64,000 bases of DNA. It comes from Eucalyptus grandis (Eukaryota; Streptophyta; Magnoliopsida; Myrtales; Myrtaceae). Made by a program: the position numbers and the translations under genes. The stretch spans positions 67,032,115 through 67,096,114 of the forward strand of contig NC_052619.1 of assembly GCF_016545825.1 (NCBI RefSeq), in the 5' to 3' direction. Every line of letters begins with the position of its first letter. Position 1 is the stretch's first letter. Shown here in pieces: positions 36,890 to 59,667 of the stretch. Below the pieces are notes generated by a model. It saw only the letters and a list, made by a program, of their open reading frames with translations. It had not been told where the DNA came from and did no database searches.

Positions 36890-39800
36890 TTATTGGCTTC
36901 TCCACTAACAATAATGTGACGTTAAATACTATTTGATACAGCGCTACGTACAGTTATAGACCAAATTTCTTTAGTCTGAGGTAAGTAGAAGTACCCTGCT
37001 TCAACCCAGGCAATGAGACTTGCTGCCGTTGCTTCGCCCTCTTCTCCCTCTCCTCCTTATTTCTACCTCCGCATCGGCCAGCGATTTCCTCAGGTTCTCC
37101 ATTTCTTCCTCCATGGCCGTCCTCTCTTCCTTTGCTTCTTCCCGTGCTCCAGCAGACATATCCGAGTCCTTAATGGAGAAAAACATGGGACCCAGTTCGG
37201 CCTACTGCTGTGGCTCCACAGAGATGAGGGGGCGCATTGCATGTACTCTTTCGCAGTCAGAATCAGCTCGTGGTAGACCAAATACTCAGGCACGTCCCAT
37301 GCCATAGAGAGTGCTGCTTGGATGTAAATGGCAGGGCATCCTGGTCCGGCAATTCACGTATTCGCCGACATCCTTCAGTCATGCTGCACTGTGGACATAT
37401 GCAGAACAGACAGCTTTCCTCACGGCATCCGTGTCGGCGAACTTTAAGTTAGTGGGATTTTAAATGTCTTGAGAATTTCCAAAAGTTGAGATCTCACTTC
37501 TCGAGCCTTCCGCAAGCCCTGGACATACAAAAAGTGATCACGAAACCAATCCCTCCGTACTGTTTACTTTTCCACTGCTGATGGACATTGTACAGCGTTA
37601 AATGGTCAGAGTCCAGAGCCAAAAACTTCGTGCTTGCAGCATTGCTCTCCTCCGCTCTATCTTTTGGCCAAAAAAATACAGATGACACCGAGAGCATCGA
37701 AACAATTGTCAAAACCTCATCTAGGCAATCTAACTGCTCGCCCATCAAGAGCTTCTTGGCAAGTCCAAACAAGCTCCGTTAACCCTCCAATGTTGTTAAG
37801 TGCACCTAAGACCCATAATTAGTACATAGAATTGAGAATGTTATCCTGTGGAGGATGGTCCATGAAAGCAAAATCTAGAAGGTTCTCCACTTTATGATAC
37901 TTGAGCAATAAGACCACACCCCCAAGGGTGGTCCTATGGATTTCCAGAATGGAACTGGGGAGCATTTCATCCAAATATGCACTCTCCTATTGAAGTCGAG
38001 AACATGTGCCTGGTCCTGTTCTGACTGCACGACCAGCACAATGGGCTGCAGCTGCACAGCTCACCGGGAACACTTGGAGCGCATCCATACCCATTTTTGG
38101 ATTGTAGACTTTCATCTAAACGTAGCCTGTGTCAATGCCGTAATATATTACATCTACCATCCAAGGAGTCTCTGCCATGTTGGTGCCCACAATGCACTTG
38201 TGAGCCTGTCTTCAGCCTTTTGGAATATCTTTGCTTGCAAATCAACTGGCAGCTGGTAGTACATGGGAAGAATCAATAGCTTATCACTGCCTTGCTTTGT
38301 GGTGGATACAAGCTTGTTCCATGCGCTCTGCTAGAGCATAGCACGCTGCCTCGATTTCATCTTGGCCAGTCATGAAAATGAGAATGTTGCCTGGAGGACT
38401 GCTAATATGGATGGCCATAGCCTGCTTCACTGTAGCTTCAACATAATCTTCAAATGGGGTTTTACTCCACGAGATGTTAACGGGAAATGTCCTTCCAGGT
38501 ATGTGAAAAATAGCTACACTGTAATTATCTGCATCAACAGACATCCACATTGAATGAGCTTCTGACAAATGTGATTTGTACTTGCCAAAGAAGTTCAAAA
38601 AATTTTGTGCATTCAAAGTTGCAGATATTACAATGAACTTAAAATTGCGACGTTGGGCTACCACCTTTTTAAATATCCCAAAGAGAACACAGTGCTCAGT
38701 GAAACAAGTAACAACGGCCATCATTATGAACATAAGGCCCCAAATTGTGAAACCCCAGAAAGAGGCGCCTGAAGAATCCGAGTCTCCGTAGATTATTCTC
38801 GATGCATATACAAATCCACTCAAACCCAGTTCACATGAATGAGAAGTAATAGATCAGAGCTGAGAAGACATTGTCATAGTGGTACTTTTCAAGGTCCGAA
38901 TCTTTTATTGTTTCACAGAAAAGCTCTCCATCTGTCAAGTACTGAAACAAGAAAGTGACATACAAAAAGACAATTATACATGACAGCATAAAATCAAAAC
39001 GAAAATGCAGAGTATATAATAGAATAGGAAGAAGACCCTAGACAAGCAAAGAAAATCTAATGATGCAAACAGAAAGCCGGAGAACATGCGATTGTTCCCA
39101 CAATGCCTTTATTGGGCAAATGTCATAAAACACAAAATATAGGGGGCTTTTTCTATCAAGAATGCAACAAAAATTGCGATTTGAAAGCAATTTTTTCGGC
39201 CACACAGCATGCACAATAAGCTGATGAGTCTCTTCACAGAAAGAAAATGCTAGTGATACCATTTTATTTTATGGACAAAGTGAACAGAGGCCAATTTCCC
39301 ACAATCACCACCTCACCCCCTCGACTAACTAGTTCAAGGTAATGTTAGCAGGATTGCATTCTCCATCAATTGACAACGTCAAAGTACACCCACATTAATA
39401 TGATAAATATATTCCATGACCAAAAGAAATAAAAATAAAAAGCTAATCCTTATAAATTTAATGCCGATTTTTCTGCAAGGAAAAAGAAGTCTTGCTCTTA
39501 TTAAGTGAAATTTAAGTAATTTAATCTGGATTTCTCTCATCTCTGCAAGAAAATTTTCAATCAAATAGAGCAGAGATTCAGATGGTTCCATCAGCTAACT
39601 TGAAGACTGAAGTTTTCTCATCTTGTATTAAACAGAGTCTTCTGTTTAATTTTATTGAAAACGAATAATAAAATGTGGCATTGTCCTTAAACTGATACAT
39701 AATAGCACAATTAAACTATAAGAGAGCTCAGCAAAGCTATAATTGCAAGAATTTACACTTCCCCAGCTTCTATTTGTTCAAGTAAACAAAGAAACTACGA

Positions 39801-41430
39801 CTCTGGTCTGTGTAAGTTTGGGTCCTGATCCCAACATTATCCCCATACCTCATTACCCAATACCAGCCCTAAAAGAATACCTATGGTTAAAAACATTCAT
39901 AACCTAGACTGTTACATTTCTATGAAATTTTTTGTGAAACTAACTCAATATACATTGGAAAATTAAGTCTATTCTGCAATCACTCATCCCGCAATTAATA
40001 TATGGAGAGATACTGCCTTTACTGCATACTAGTTTTTGACATCACAAATTCACTCACTGCTTCACAATTTTTCATGTGCTGTGCAAACTTGCTTCTTCTT
40101 TAATCTACCTTGCCCTGTTCCCCCACTACGGCAGTATCAGCATCAATCCAGAATTTATGAAAAATAAGCTATTAGGCAATGGGCATTACTACAGGTACTT
40201 TTATTAAAGAAAAAAAGAAAGAGAGAACATCGTCATTTGAGTCAGCATCATCATACCTACCTCATTCATTTGCCCTAACCGCATATGCTATAATTGAGTC
40301 AAGTTGAAGTCTGGCTCAACTAATGAAATTGCAGCAGCTCCTGTAACGGTCTCTCCCAATAGATGTTTACTAAACACTTCTAAGGAGATATCCAGCATAC
40401 TTGACAGGATTTTACGACGATTCCCCAAGCACTCTATGAGCAGTGCCGTCTCAGCAGTATAAACTTCACAGTATAAATACATATAGCTCAGTTATGATAG
40501 ACCGGGAGAAAATTGGTATTCAAAGATGAAGCAGTTCCTGCGAGATATCAGCTCATGACAGTGTGCAAGAGTTATTAATTCTCAAATCCACCGCAAAACT
40601 TTCCTCACCTAACATCCACGTCCTCTCGGAGGGTCTAAAGACTACTCTCTCGTCCCCAGCAATACATAATCCGGCAATGACACGCTTCTCTGACTCCAAT
40701 GCATCCTTATCCTACACGAAAGCATCCAAACATCACAAACTGAGCACCGCCCGAACACCGATTCATCATAAAATCAACACAATTCAAGATCATAGTGAAA
40801 TGAACCGTGCACTTTTAATCATCGCATACCTCCATCTCTACTGCTCGGAACCCGAAACGGAAACGATCGCGGCCGAGACGACGCGGCGAGAAAGAAATGG
40901 AGAGGGAAATACGAAGAGAAGACAGTTGCCGCCCTCAGATACAGCACCAGGTTCTGTACTTTGGAGGCAACGGGCGAACGCCGGCCGAGGCCGGCCGACG
41001 GCGACGGACGGCGGAGGGAGGCCGCGCACGGAGGAGAGAGCAGACGGCGATCAGGCGACCGCGATTCTGGCCTAATGCGCCAGTAGAGATCGAGCGAGCG
41101 AGCGAGCGAGCGAGCGGGAGAGAAAAGGAGAGAGCGCGCGCGAGCATGAAGTTTGATGAAACGGTCGGGGATTTTCGACATGGGCTTGATGGGCTTTTGT
41201 TAAAATGGGCTTCACGATTCACTCTTAGAAAGTAGGTTTTTCTTCTTCTTTTTTGCGGGTTTTTTCCCTAGCATATGAGATTCTAATTGTTTAGTATGCT
41301 TGGATTTATGATATGTTGGTTCACTAACTTTTTTGTATAAAAATAACGGGATTAAAAAATGATTTTAGAGGAAGAAGGAGTATTAGGAGAATTGGGAGGC
41401 TTGTAGAATGCAATTTTCAGGCAATTACTA
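36890..41430 (-). pseudogene. Tandem-duplicate pseudogene of the PRP16/DEAH7 splicing helicase
   Basis: This is a shortened copy of the gene at 42.3-53.3 kb, on the same strand, with homology continuing into both flanks. Recognisable parts from 5' to 3': promoter and leader, ATGGAG exon 1 (near 40836), exon 2 (about 40702-40598), exon 12 (about 40147-40005), exon 15 (about 38946-38885), exon 16 (about 38790-38575) and exon 17 (38511 to about 36965). Exons 3-11, 13 and 14 are missing, so the ATP-binding GETGSGKT is gone. The DEAH box in exon 16 is overwritten, though SATLNAQ survives. Exon 17 is broken by several frameshifts (for example after ALAERMEQ near 38320 and in the region 37500-37800). 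It cannot encode a helicase; transcripts from the retained promoter are possible. Confidence 0.9.
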
Positions 41431-42274
41431 GTAGGAAGAGGTGAAATACGAAGAGATTGAGTAATAGAAAAAAGGGTAAGTTTGGAAGAATCCTTCCAGA
41501 ATGCCTTTGCATTTAGAGAAAGGACTTTGACAGTGAGAACTTCACAGTATGCAAATAATATTTGGTGATATATGTTACCTTCATTTTCTAATATATTATT
41601 AGTTTAAAAACCATATTTTGAGAGAGTTTTGAATTTTTTTAAACTTAGAGGGTCGATAGTATTGAAAAGGGGAGCGAGGGCAATCCTTCTGTGGGCCAAA
41701 AACGGTGAAGGCATTCGGTTGCTATACAGAGCAATACGCTCATGAACTCGACATTCGATTGCGAGAAAAAGCGTAAGGTACGAACCTACCTACACAAATT
41801 AACTTGTCATAAGTCACGATTATCCTACCAAAACTCGTCTGTTCAAATTTCTGATTCTTTCCCGTTGGAGTTGTTGAAGGCCAATTTCCTCTATCAAGCA
41901 TTTCGGAGGACATTTGAGACATTCAGCTGCAATTAACGTCTATCAACAATGCACTGAAATTACTTTGAATCGATGCATTTCACCCATTTTTCCATTAAAA
42001 AAAATTCCAATCAAAAGAACTTGATAATCAAAGGTATACGACTATTTCGATGAGAACGCAATTACAGGGAATTACCTTGAGCAAAATTTACCGTACGCCG
42101 TTGAAATTGCGGCAGTTTTTCCCATCATCAGTTGAGAAAGGATTGCACATCTATCATCAGTTAAAGGCTGCATACAAAAGACAAGTCCTAATTCGAAATC
42201 CATTCCGCATCTGCCTTTTTCCGCTCTTTTACTACCTTCCCGGTTTAGGTCAGTAGATGTGTCGACCGTATTTA
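41431..42274. other. Spacer between the two PRP16 copies
   Basis: About 840 bases between the upstream homology of the left copy and the downstream homology of the right copy. No gene recognised. Confidence 0.5.
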
Positions 42275-42344
42275 CCAAATTATTGGCTTCTCCGAAAACA
42301 ATTAAATGTTACATTAAATACTATCGATACAGCGCTATGTACAG

Positions 42345-53299
<10,955 letters not shown>

Positions 53300-53599
53300 C
53301 TCAGCTCTAAAATACACGACCGACGCACCGGGTGCCTAGGGCACTCGATTGCGAAAACCGAATCGCTCCCTGCGCCGGACCTGAACCAGAAACGACGCGC
53401 GGCTGAGGCGACGCGACGAGAGAGAAGCGGAGAGGGAAAATACCAAGGGAAGACAGCTGCTGGCGGACGCAACTCTCGGCGCCGCAGATTAGAGCGACGC
53501 GCGGACGCCGGCGGCTGTTGGCGGCGGCGACGACCGGAGCAGGAGGCGGACGCGCCGGGCGGCGATCGGGCGACTGCGATTCCGGACTGATGCGTCGCT

Positions 53600-53990
53600 A
53601 GAGATCGAGCGAGAGAGAGAGAGAGAGAGAGCGCGCGCCGAGCGAGCAAGCGAGCGACGGCAAGAGAGAGGGAGAGAGTCGGTGACGGAAGCGTCGAAAG
53701 GATAAAACGAAGGCCGATGGGAGAGACGACGGGGGGATCTTCCGACCGGGCCTTGATGGGCTTTTTGTAGAACTGGGCCTCTTGCCATTCCCGCTTCGCA
53801 GGTGGGCCCTCACTTTTCGCGGTTTCTCTTTCCTTGTGAGATTCTAATCTTTCGCCATGGAGTTGTGCTTGGATTAAAGATGTGTTGTATCGTTAATTCT
53901 TTTTTTTTTTAAATAACGAGGTTAAAATTATCATTGAGAGGCAGGAGGAGTATTAGGTAAATGGGAAGGCTTGTTGAGTTCAATTTCTAA
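53600..53990 (-). promoter_or_regulatory. PRP16 leader and promoter with GA run and clustered site II motifs
   Basis: A GA run lies at 53607-53630. Several TGGGCC/TGGGCT motifs lie at about 53745-53815 (TTGATGGGCTTTTTG, ACTGGGCCTC, GGTGGGCCCTC). Site II elements of this form are common in promoters of plant housekeeping and growth genes. The duplicate copy keeps the same arrangement at about 41175-41215. Confidence 0.6.
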
Positions 53991-54660
53991 ACATTTCTTA
54001 CATCTATTAGATGGATGTCAATTCAATAATAAACCTATCAATTTTAGCCAATTTAATTTTAAACTTCTGGACAATTTATCGATATAGTTCTTCTGATGAA
54101 ATTTTGATTAGAAATCATTAATGTGGACGTTGTTTGTCCAATGTGACATAGTTGAGGTTGACATTGACAATTTTTAACGATTTTTTGAAAATATTTGTCT
54201 TGAAAAAAAAAAAGTTAGCATTCATCGCTTAGAACTTCTTGTAGATACATCTCGAACTAGGGATGATCAGTTCCCAGATAAATAATTTCACCTTGAAATT
54301 AGGAATCACCTAGTAAGGACTAGTTCCAAAAAAATGGAATAAGGAACCGGCGGTTAGTTCTATGGACCTACCTAAAGATCGACCAGTCCAATTTTCAGGT
54401 GGTCCAAGAAACCAATTGAAATGTCCTAACTTCAAAAGAGGCATGAGACTTAAGAGCGAGCAATGAGCTTGAAGGCTGGAGGTGATCAAGAGTAAGAGTA
54501 ACGGAAGGAGTAATGAGGCCGGAGGTGATTTAGAGTAAAAGGAAGAGAGGGATCACTGAGAGTGAGAGTAAGAGAGGGAGGCAAGGCTACAAGAGATGTA
54601 GAGAGATGAAGAGGAAATTATGGTTTTGATCTAAAAAGTTAAAAGCTAAATATATATATA
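53991..54660. other. AT-rich repetitive intergenic DNA
   Basis: The sequence resembles the dispersed AT-rich repeats noted near 15400 (motifs such as AATTTAATTTTAAACTT). No gene. Confidence 0.4.
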
Positions 54661-55830
54661 TGTGGGTGATAACTCTATAAAAATAGAGTTATTTTACCTA
54701 TTTTAGGCAACAATTAATGCAATATCTATGAGAAAATATTTGGTTTTCCTTTTGATTATTTGAATTTTCTTTATTTATGCAGAATAATGAGATATGGAGA
54801 AAATAAGGAAAATAATGGCAAATATCAGGAATTCAAATAAAAAAGCAGTGGAAGATGGATATCAAATTAGGAAATTCTTGATTTTGTTCCATAATATTAT
54901 CTGCAAGTGTTGGGAGATAGATATCTTGGATATATCCTGTAAATAGAGCCAGAAAGAGCTAGGTTTTTTGGTTAGATCGTTTTTCATTGTTTTGAGAGTT
55001 TTTCAAGTATTTTGAAGAGAAGACCAAAATCATGATAGAATTCTTGTTCTTTGATTTAAGATGCTGAGTTTGAAATATTTTTATTTATTCTTTTACTATG
55101 TTCTAATTTTCTTTTGTTAGGATTACAATGTAGCTTAACCATGATGATATGATTTCATGATTTTTATGTTTTACAGTTGATTTCATTCATGTGAGTTATG
55201 TATTATTGTGTTTAATACTTTTAAGTAACTGTCCACCACTTGAATGATTTGATGTGCATGTTTGAAACTGAAAATTGATAATATGTAATTGTTCATTATA
55301 ATGTATAACCATGAATTAAACGTGAATAGAGATATACCGCGTTATTTGTGTAGCTTTTGGTAATAAAGTGATCCAAAAGACTCATTGTAAGCCGAGAATA
55401 TTCATAATTTTTAATGCATTTATACTTATTTTAATTCACATAGAGATATAATGGATTAATAAGCTAAGTAGGTTTGCTATACCTAAAGATAAGATAGTAA
55501 ATAAATTAGGAAATTCCGCTATCACATGATTGATATCGTTCTTGTATTCACAACAATATGAAATTCATATTTAGTGATTATGGTGAAATCGGATGCTCTA
55601 ACACATTTATTTGATCGATTTATTGCATTTATTAGTCTACAAATTTCGTTTTTAATTTATTCTTAAATATATTTTGATCTGTTAGATAAATTTTAGAATT
55701 AGTCTATTTTAGTATTTGATTAGTTTATTAATCATCGATCTCCGTGGAACGAAAGTGGGACGATACTTTTTCTCATCATTATATTACTTGTTTGACACGT
55801 GCACTTGCGTTTAGAATTTTATGAATAGTG
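54661..55830. mobile_element. Possible solo LTR of a Ty3-type retrotransposon
   Basis: It begins TGTGGGTGATAACTC with a palindrome ATAACTCTAT-AAAA-ATAGAGTTAT at 54669-54692. It ends near a segment with ATCTCCGTGGAACG and GTGCACTTGCG (about 55738-55810), a pattern I recall from the 3' part of plant LTRs. No internal gag/pol, no second LTR and no target duplication were found, so the borders are uncertain. Confidence 0.35.
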
Positions 55831-58800
55831 GGTCTACACCTAAAACTGAGGATCAAACTGTACTCTCCGGTTCCAATAAATTAGAATTGGGAATGGCTGA
55901 TTCTTGGCCAATCCGATTCGATTTGGAGCGATTTCCGGTTCTTTTTAGCCTAATATATAAAAGATCATGTTCAATTTTTTTTCTAATCTTAATATCAATT
56001 TATCACCTCTATTTCTAATGTCAGGATTTCACATTCTGAGTTTTCATATTAAATATAGAATTTGACTTAATACTAAAAATAATTTGCATTAATGATCATT
56101 ATTCTTTAAAGAAAAAAACCCTTTTACTATAATTCTAAGTTCTCCAACCGCCCAAAGAAACTCCCCACTAGAAAAATCCTGACCGTCAACCACCATAGCG
56201 TAGCTTTAGTCCCCACTCTCCTGCACCACCGTTACTCTCGCACCAGCCACCGCCGCCGTAGCCTCTGCCCCTCTCGTCACCAATTGTCTTCGTCGGCGAG
56301 ATGCTGAGCCACCACTCATCTCTCTTTGTCTGAAGAGGATGACTATCAAGGACCTTGAATCAAGGTCCCCATGACGTCTGCGATCGAGAGATCGAGAGAG
56401 AGAGAGGAAATGAGGCTAAGTGTGGTGGCGCCGGAGACGGTGGCCGGAGGTGGTAGGAGGATGTTCACGAGCGCTGTTGGGTGGCTCTGTCGATGCTCAA
56501 ATTCCTTTGGGGTGTGTTTCGGGCGGATTTAGACCATATGATTTGCATTTTCGCAGAGGACATTGACTCAAAAGGTTTTCATGAAAACAGATAGTGTTTG
56601 GTAAAAACATTGTAAGATAATTATTACTCGGGCGGTGCAGAGCTGACATCGTAATGAAAACTACTGCGTACTATCACCCTCTCTCTTTCCCTAGCTCCAC
56701 AGCTCAACCCAACGGCGAGTCAATCTCTTCATCTCTACATCTGCCGTCTTTCTTCCTCTCTACTCACCCTTTGCTTCTCATCGCCACTGTCAACGAATAC
56801 AGAACAGTGACAACGACGGGCGTGATCCCAAGGTTGATACATGGTTGATTGGGTCGGTGAAAGCCGCAAGTGGCTTTTCAAAATCCAGGGCCATCGTCAA
56901 CTTTGGGTGGAGGTCAGCTCGCAGACTCGAGCCGTGAGCAATGGGTGACATCGGAGGTAGAAGACAAAGGGGGATCGTTGGCGTGGCAGGGTCTCAGGTG
57001 GAGTTTATCATTGGACTTGGCGGATGACCTTTGCTTTGACCATTTGCCTAAAGGCATTTGAGATTATGTTACCAAACACAGAAACTATTTTTTCAATGGT
57101 CTTTCAAGGTCCAGAGGTGCTTATAGATAACGGACATTTCTTAATTCCAATTCAAAAACTTATTTATAGTAGATAAACTAACGCGCACACGTATACATAT
57201 TTCCAAAGAGAGGTAGAGATGGGTAACATGTTACTTGATGCCAAATTCAATTAATATTCAAAAGGATTTTTGGAAAAAAGAAAAACAACTCTACAAAACG
57301 ATATTTCCTAATTATTATATTGTTGTTTTACTATTTGGAATGTGACAAAGGCGTAAAGGAAAGAATTGTAATGCAATAATTAAATAAATGACACCAACAG
57401 GAAAATTCAAAAATGGAATTCAAGTTCCCTTAAAATAGTTAATTACCAGATTGGGCTAGCACTCGATAAGTCAAATAATTAATATATAATCATATAAGTT
57501 TGTATAGATAATTTGGAAAATGGACAGAATTTAGAACTTACCCAATTAGCCTGGATGAAGAAAAATGAATGCACAAAGATATGTTGTGAGCTATATTGCC
57601 GTGAGTAAGTTGTTTTCAAAGCAAAACCTATTTAGAAATGGCAAAAGAGAATATATGATAAAATACCAGTGGTATCTCCCACAAAATGGTTATGAGTAAT
57701 GTGTATGTTATCTTAAATCCAATAATGTTTATGTAATAGCATAGACACAATGAAATTTAGCATAGACCAATTGAAGAATTTCATTGTGTCTATGAAAATC
57801 CGTGTTACGTCGGAAAAAGGTAATTTCTTATCTCCATTTAATGGGAAATTTCCTTTTTGCTTGACACAAATTTTTTTATATGATAAAATTCCTAAAAAGG
57901 TATGTATAATCGCATATTATCGTAATTTGGCTTAACTATTAAAGTTCATATCCAGTATATGAATGAGAATCAAAAGTTTAATAGGATGGAATGATCTACT
58001 AACATTGGGAGCATGAACAATATGGAAATGCATCACATAATTGGTAGTAAAAATCCATCTAGATTTAAAGCTCTCTATCTCAAATTCTCCTTTACAAAGA
58101 AAAATATCTACTAGATTTCCAAGGAGATCATCATAGTTAACTAAGGAACCAAATTGGGAATATCCAAAAATTTATTTAACTTTCAAGTCTAACACTATAA
58201 ATACGACCCCGTCATTCCTATGACGAAACATGATAAGCACATAAAGATACAATGATATTACATCTTATGGAACATACCTCATGCATCCTCCTGTGAATGA
58301 TGGCCCATAGAGATGAAGTCCATATCTTGGGACAAACTATAGCTTGCCTCTCCCTTCTGATTGCCATCCCAACATTCTAGATGCCGCAGAAGTAATTTGA
58401 TCTGCGGGAATTAATAGTTGGAAGCCTATAGCCCGATCGAGTTCTCCTATATTTTCTCATTAGGAACTGCTCTACCTTGAAGAACAAGTTGGAGATGTTT
58501 CCATAGGATTGAGTGTAGAAGTCATTTCCATAAACCTTAGGTCACAATGATAACAATCCTCGACTTCGACAGAATCTAATGTTGAAGTTGAATCATGTTG
58601 CAACTAAATTGTACTTTGTATTTTGCTAAAACTATTGTAGGTTCACTTCCACCGATGAAGATGAAGCTTGGAAAGTTGGATTGTGGGCATTACTTTCACT
58701 ATGGCTGCATTTGGAAATAGCTCATGCTTACGAATTATTGTTTATTTTGCAAAAGGAAAGGTCTAAAATTAGTGAATGATAGTAATTCATGTAAAGATTT

Positions 58801-59667
58801 GTGAGGAGATTAATTGTCTTTCCTCTCAAAGGAGTCAACTCCTACAGGAATAGTTGAACATATACGATGAAAATAGTGTATGATACATTTCATCTTGTTC
58901 ATCGTGCCTATCATCTTGACTCTGTACATCTTCTTGAAATTGATGCCAATGTTTTTTCGAATTAAACAACAAAAACACTATTTTCATAAAAGGCAGATGT
59001 ACAAGGGTCGAAATAGGTCACTACAAAATCCACAAATGCAAGTAGATATAACAATCTATCTCGTGCTTCACTCCAATCCTATCCATAAATTAATGGCAGC
59101 CTTTCGGGCTTCCCAAAAGTCGTCTCCAAAAGTTTTATGTTGAATATTAGCTTGTGTTTTTCAAACGCAATGTTTTAGGATGCTTGAAGATGATTAAACG
59201 AACGGTCCCCAAAAGCGAAATACAATCCGCCCAATTTGAGGAACTTTCATTGATGTTTTTCAGTTAATAGGCATGAAGATGATTGTAAAGACTGACCACC
59301 AATTCATCTCGGAGTGACTATAAATGAAGCAATATTGTTATTACAGGCTCAACCAAAACTGTAACAGGGTTACAATCTAAGTGAAAAAAAATAATCATAA
59401 AGCTATTTCTCTTCTAACCCACAAAAGGAAAAACAAATAATAATGTATAATCCCAAGCATTATACTCCAAATTTCTGTGCTAAGGAAAAATTGCCGGACT
59501 TTGAGACAAATCATGGCCTCAACCTCTTCGGAGAATGACTGAAAGAACATGAATGGCTGCAGATATGATCCTCCATAACAGAGGAACGTGCCATGCTTGA
59601 TCCACCATCGAATCATTTGTGGCAACCCAACTTTACATGGCGACTAAGCTTGAAGCCGGGCGCATTC
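55831..59667. other. Gene-poor intergenic DNA with small repeats
   Basis: No coding family recognised. GTGTTTGGTAA-type motifs in opposite orientation near 56585 and 57072 suggest a small MITE-like unit. A perfect 18-bp inverted repeat lies at 57740-57794. A moderately GC-rich stretch at 56200-57060 has open frames without family resemblance. The segment 59400-59667 is the likely 3' UTR of the kinase gene. Confidence 0.4.
57740..57794. repeat. Perfect 18-bp inverted repeat with 19-base loop
   Basis: CATAGACACAATGAAATT at 57740-57757 pairs exactly with AATTTCATTGTGTCTATG at 57777-57794. Confidence 0.9.
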
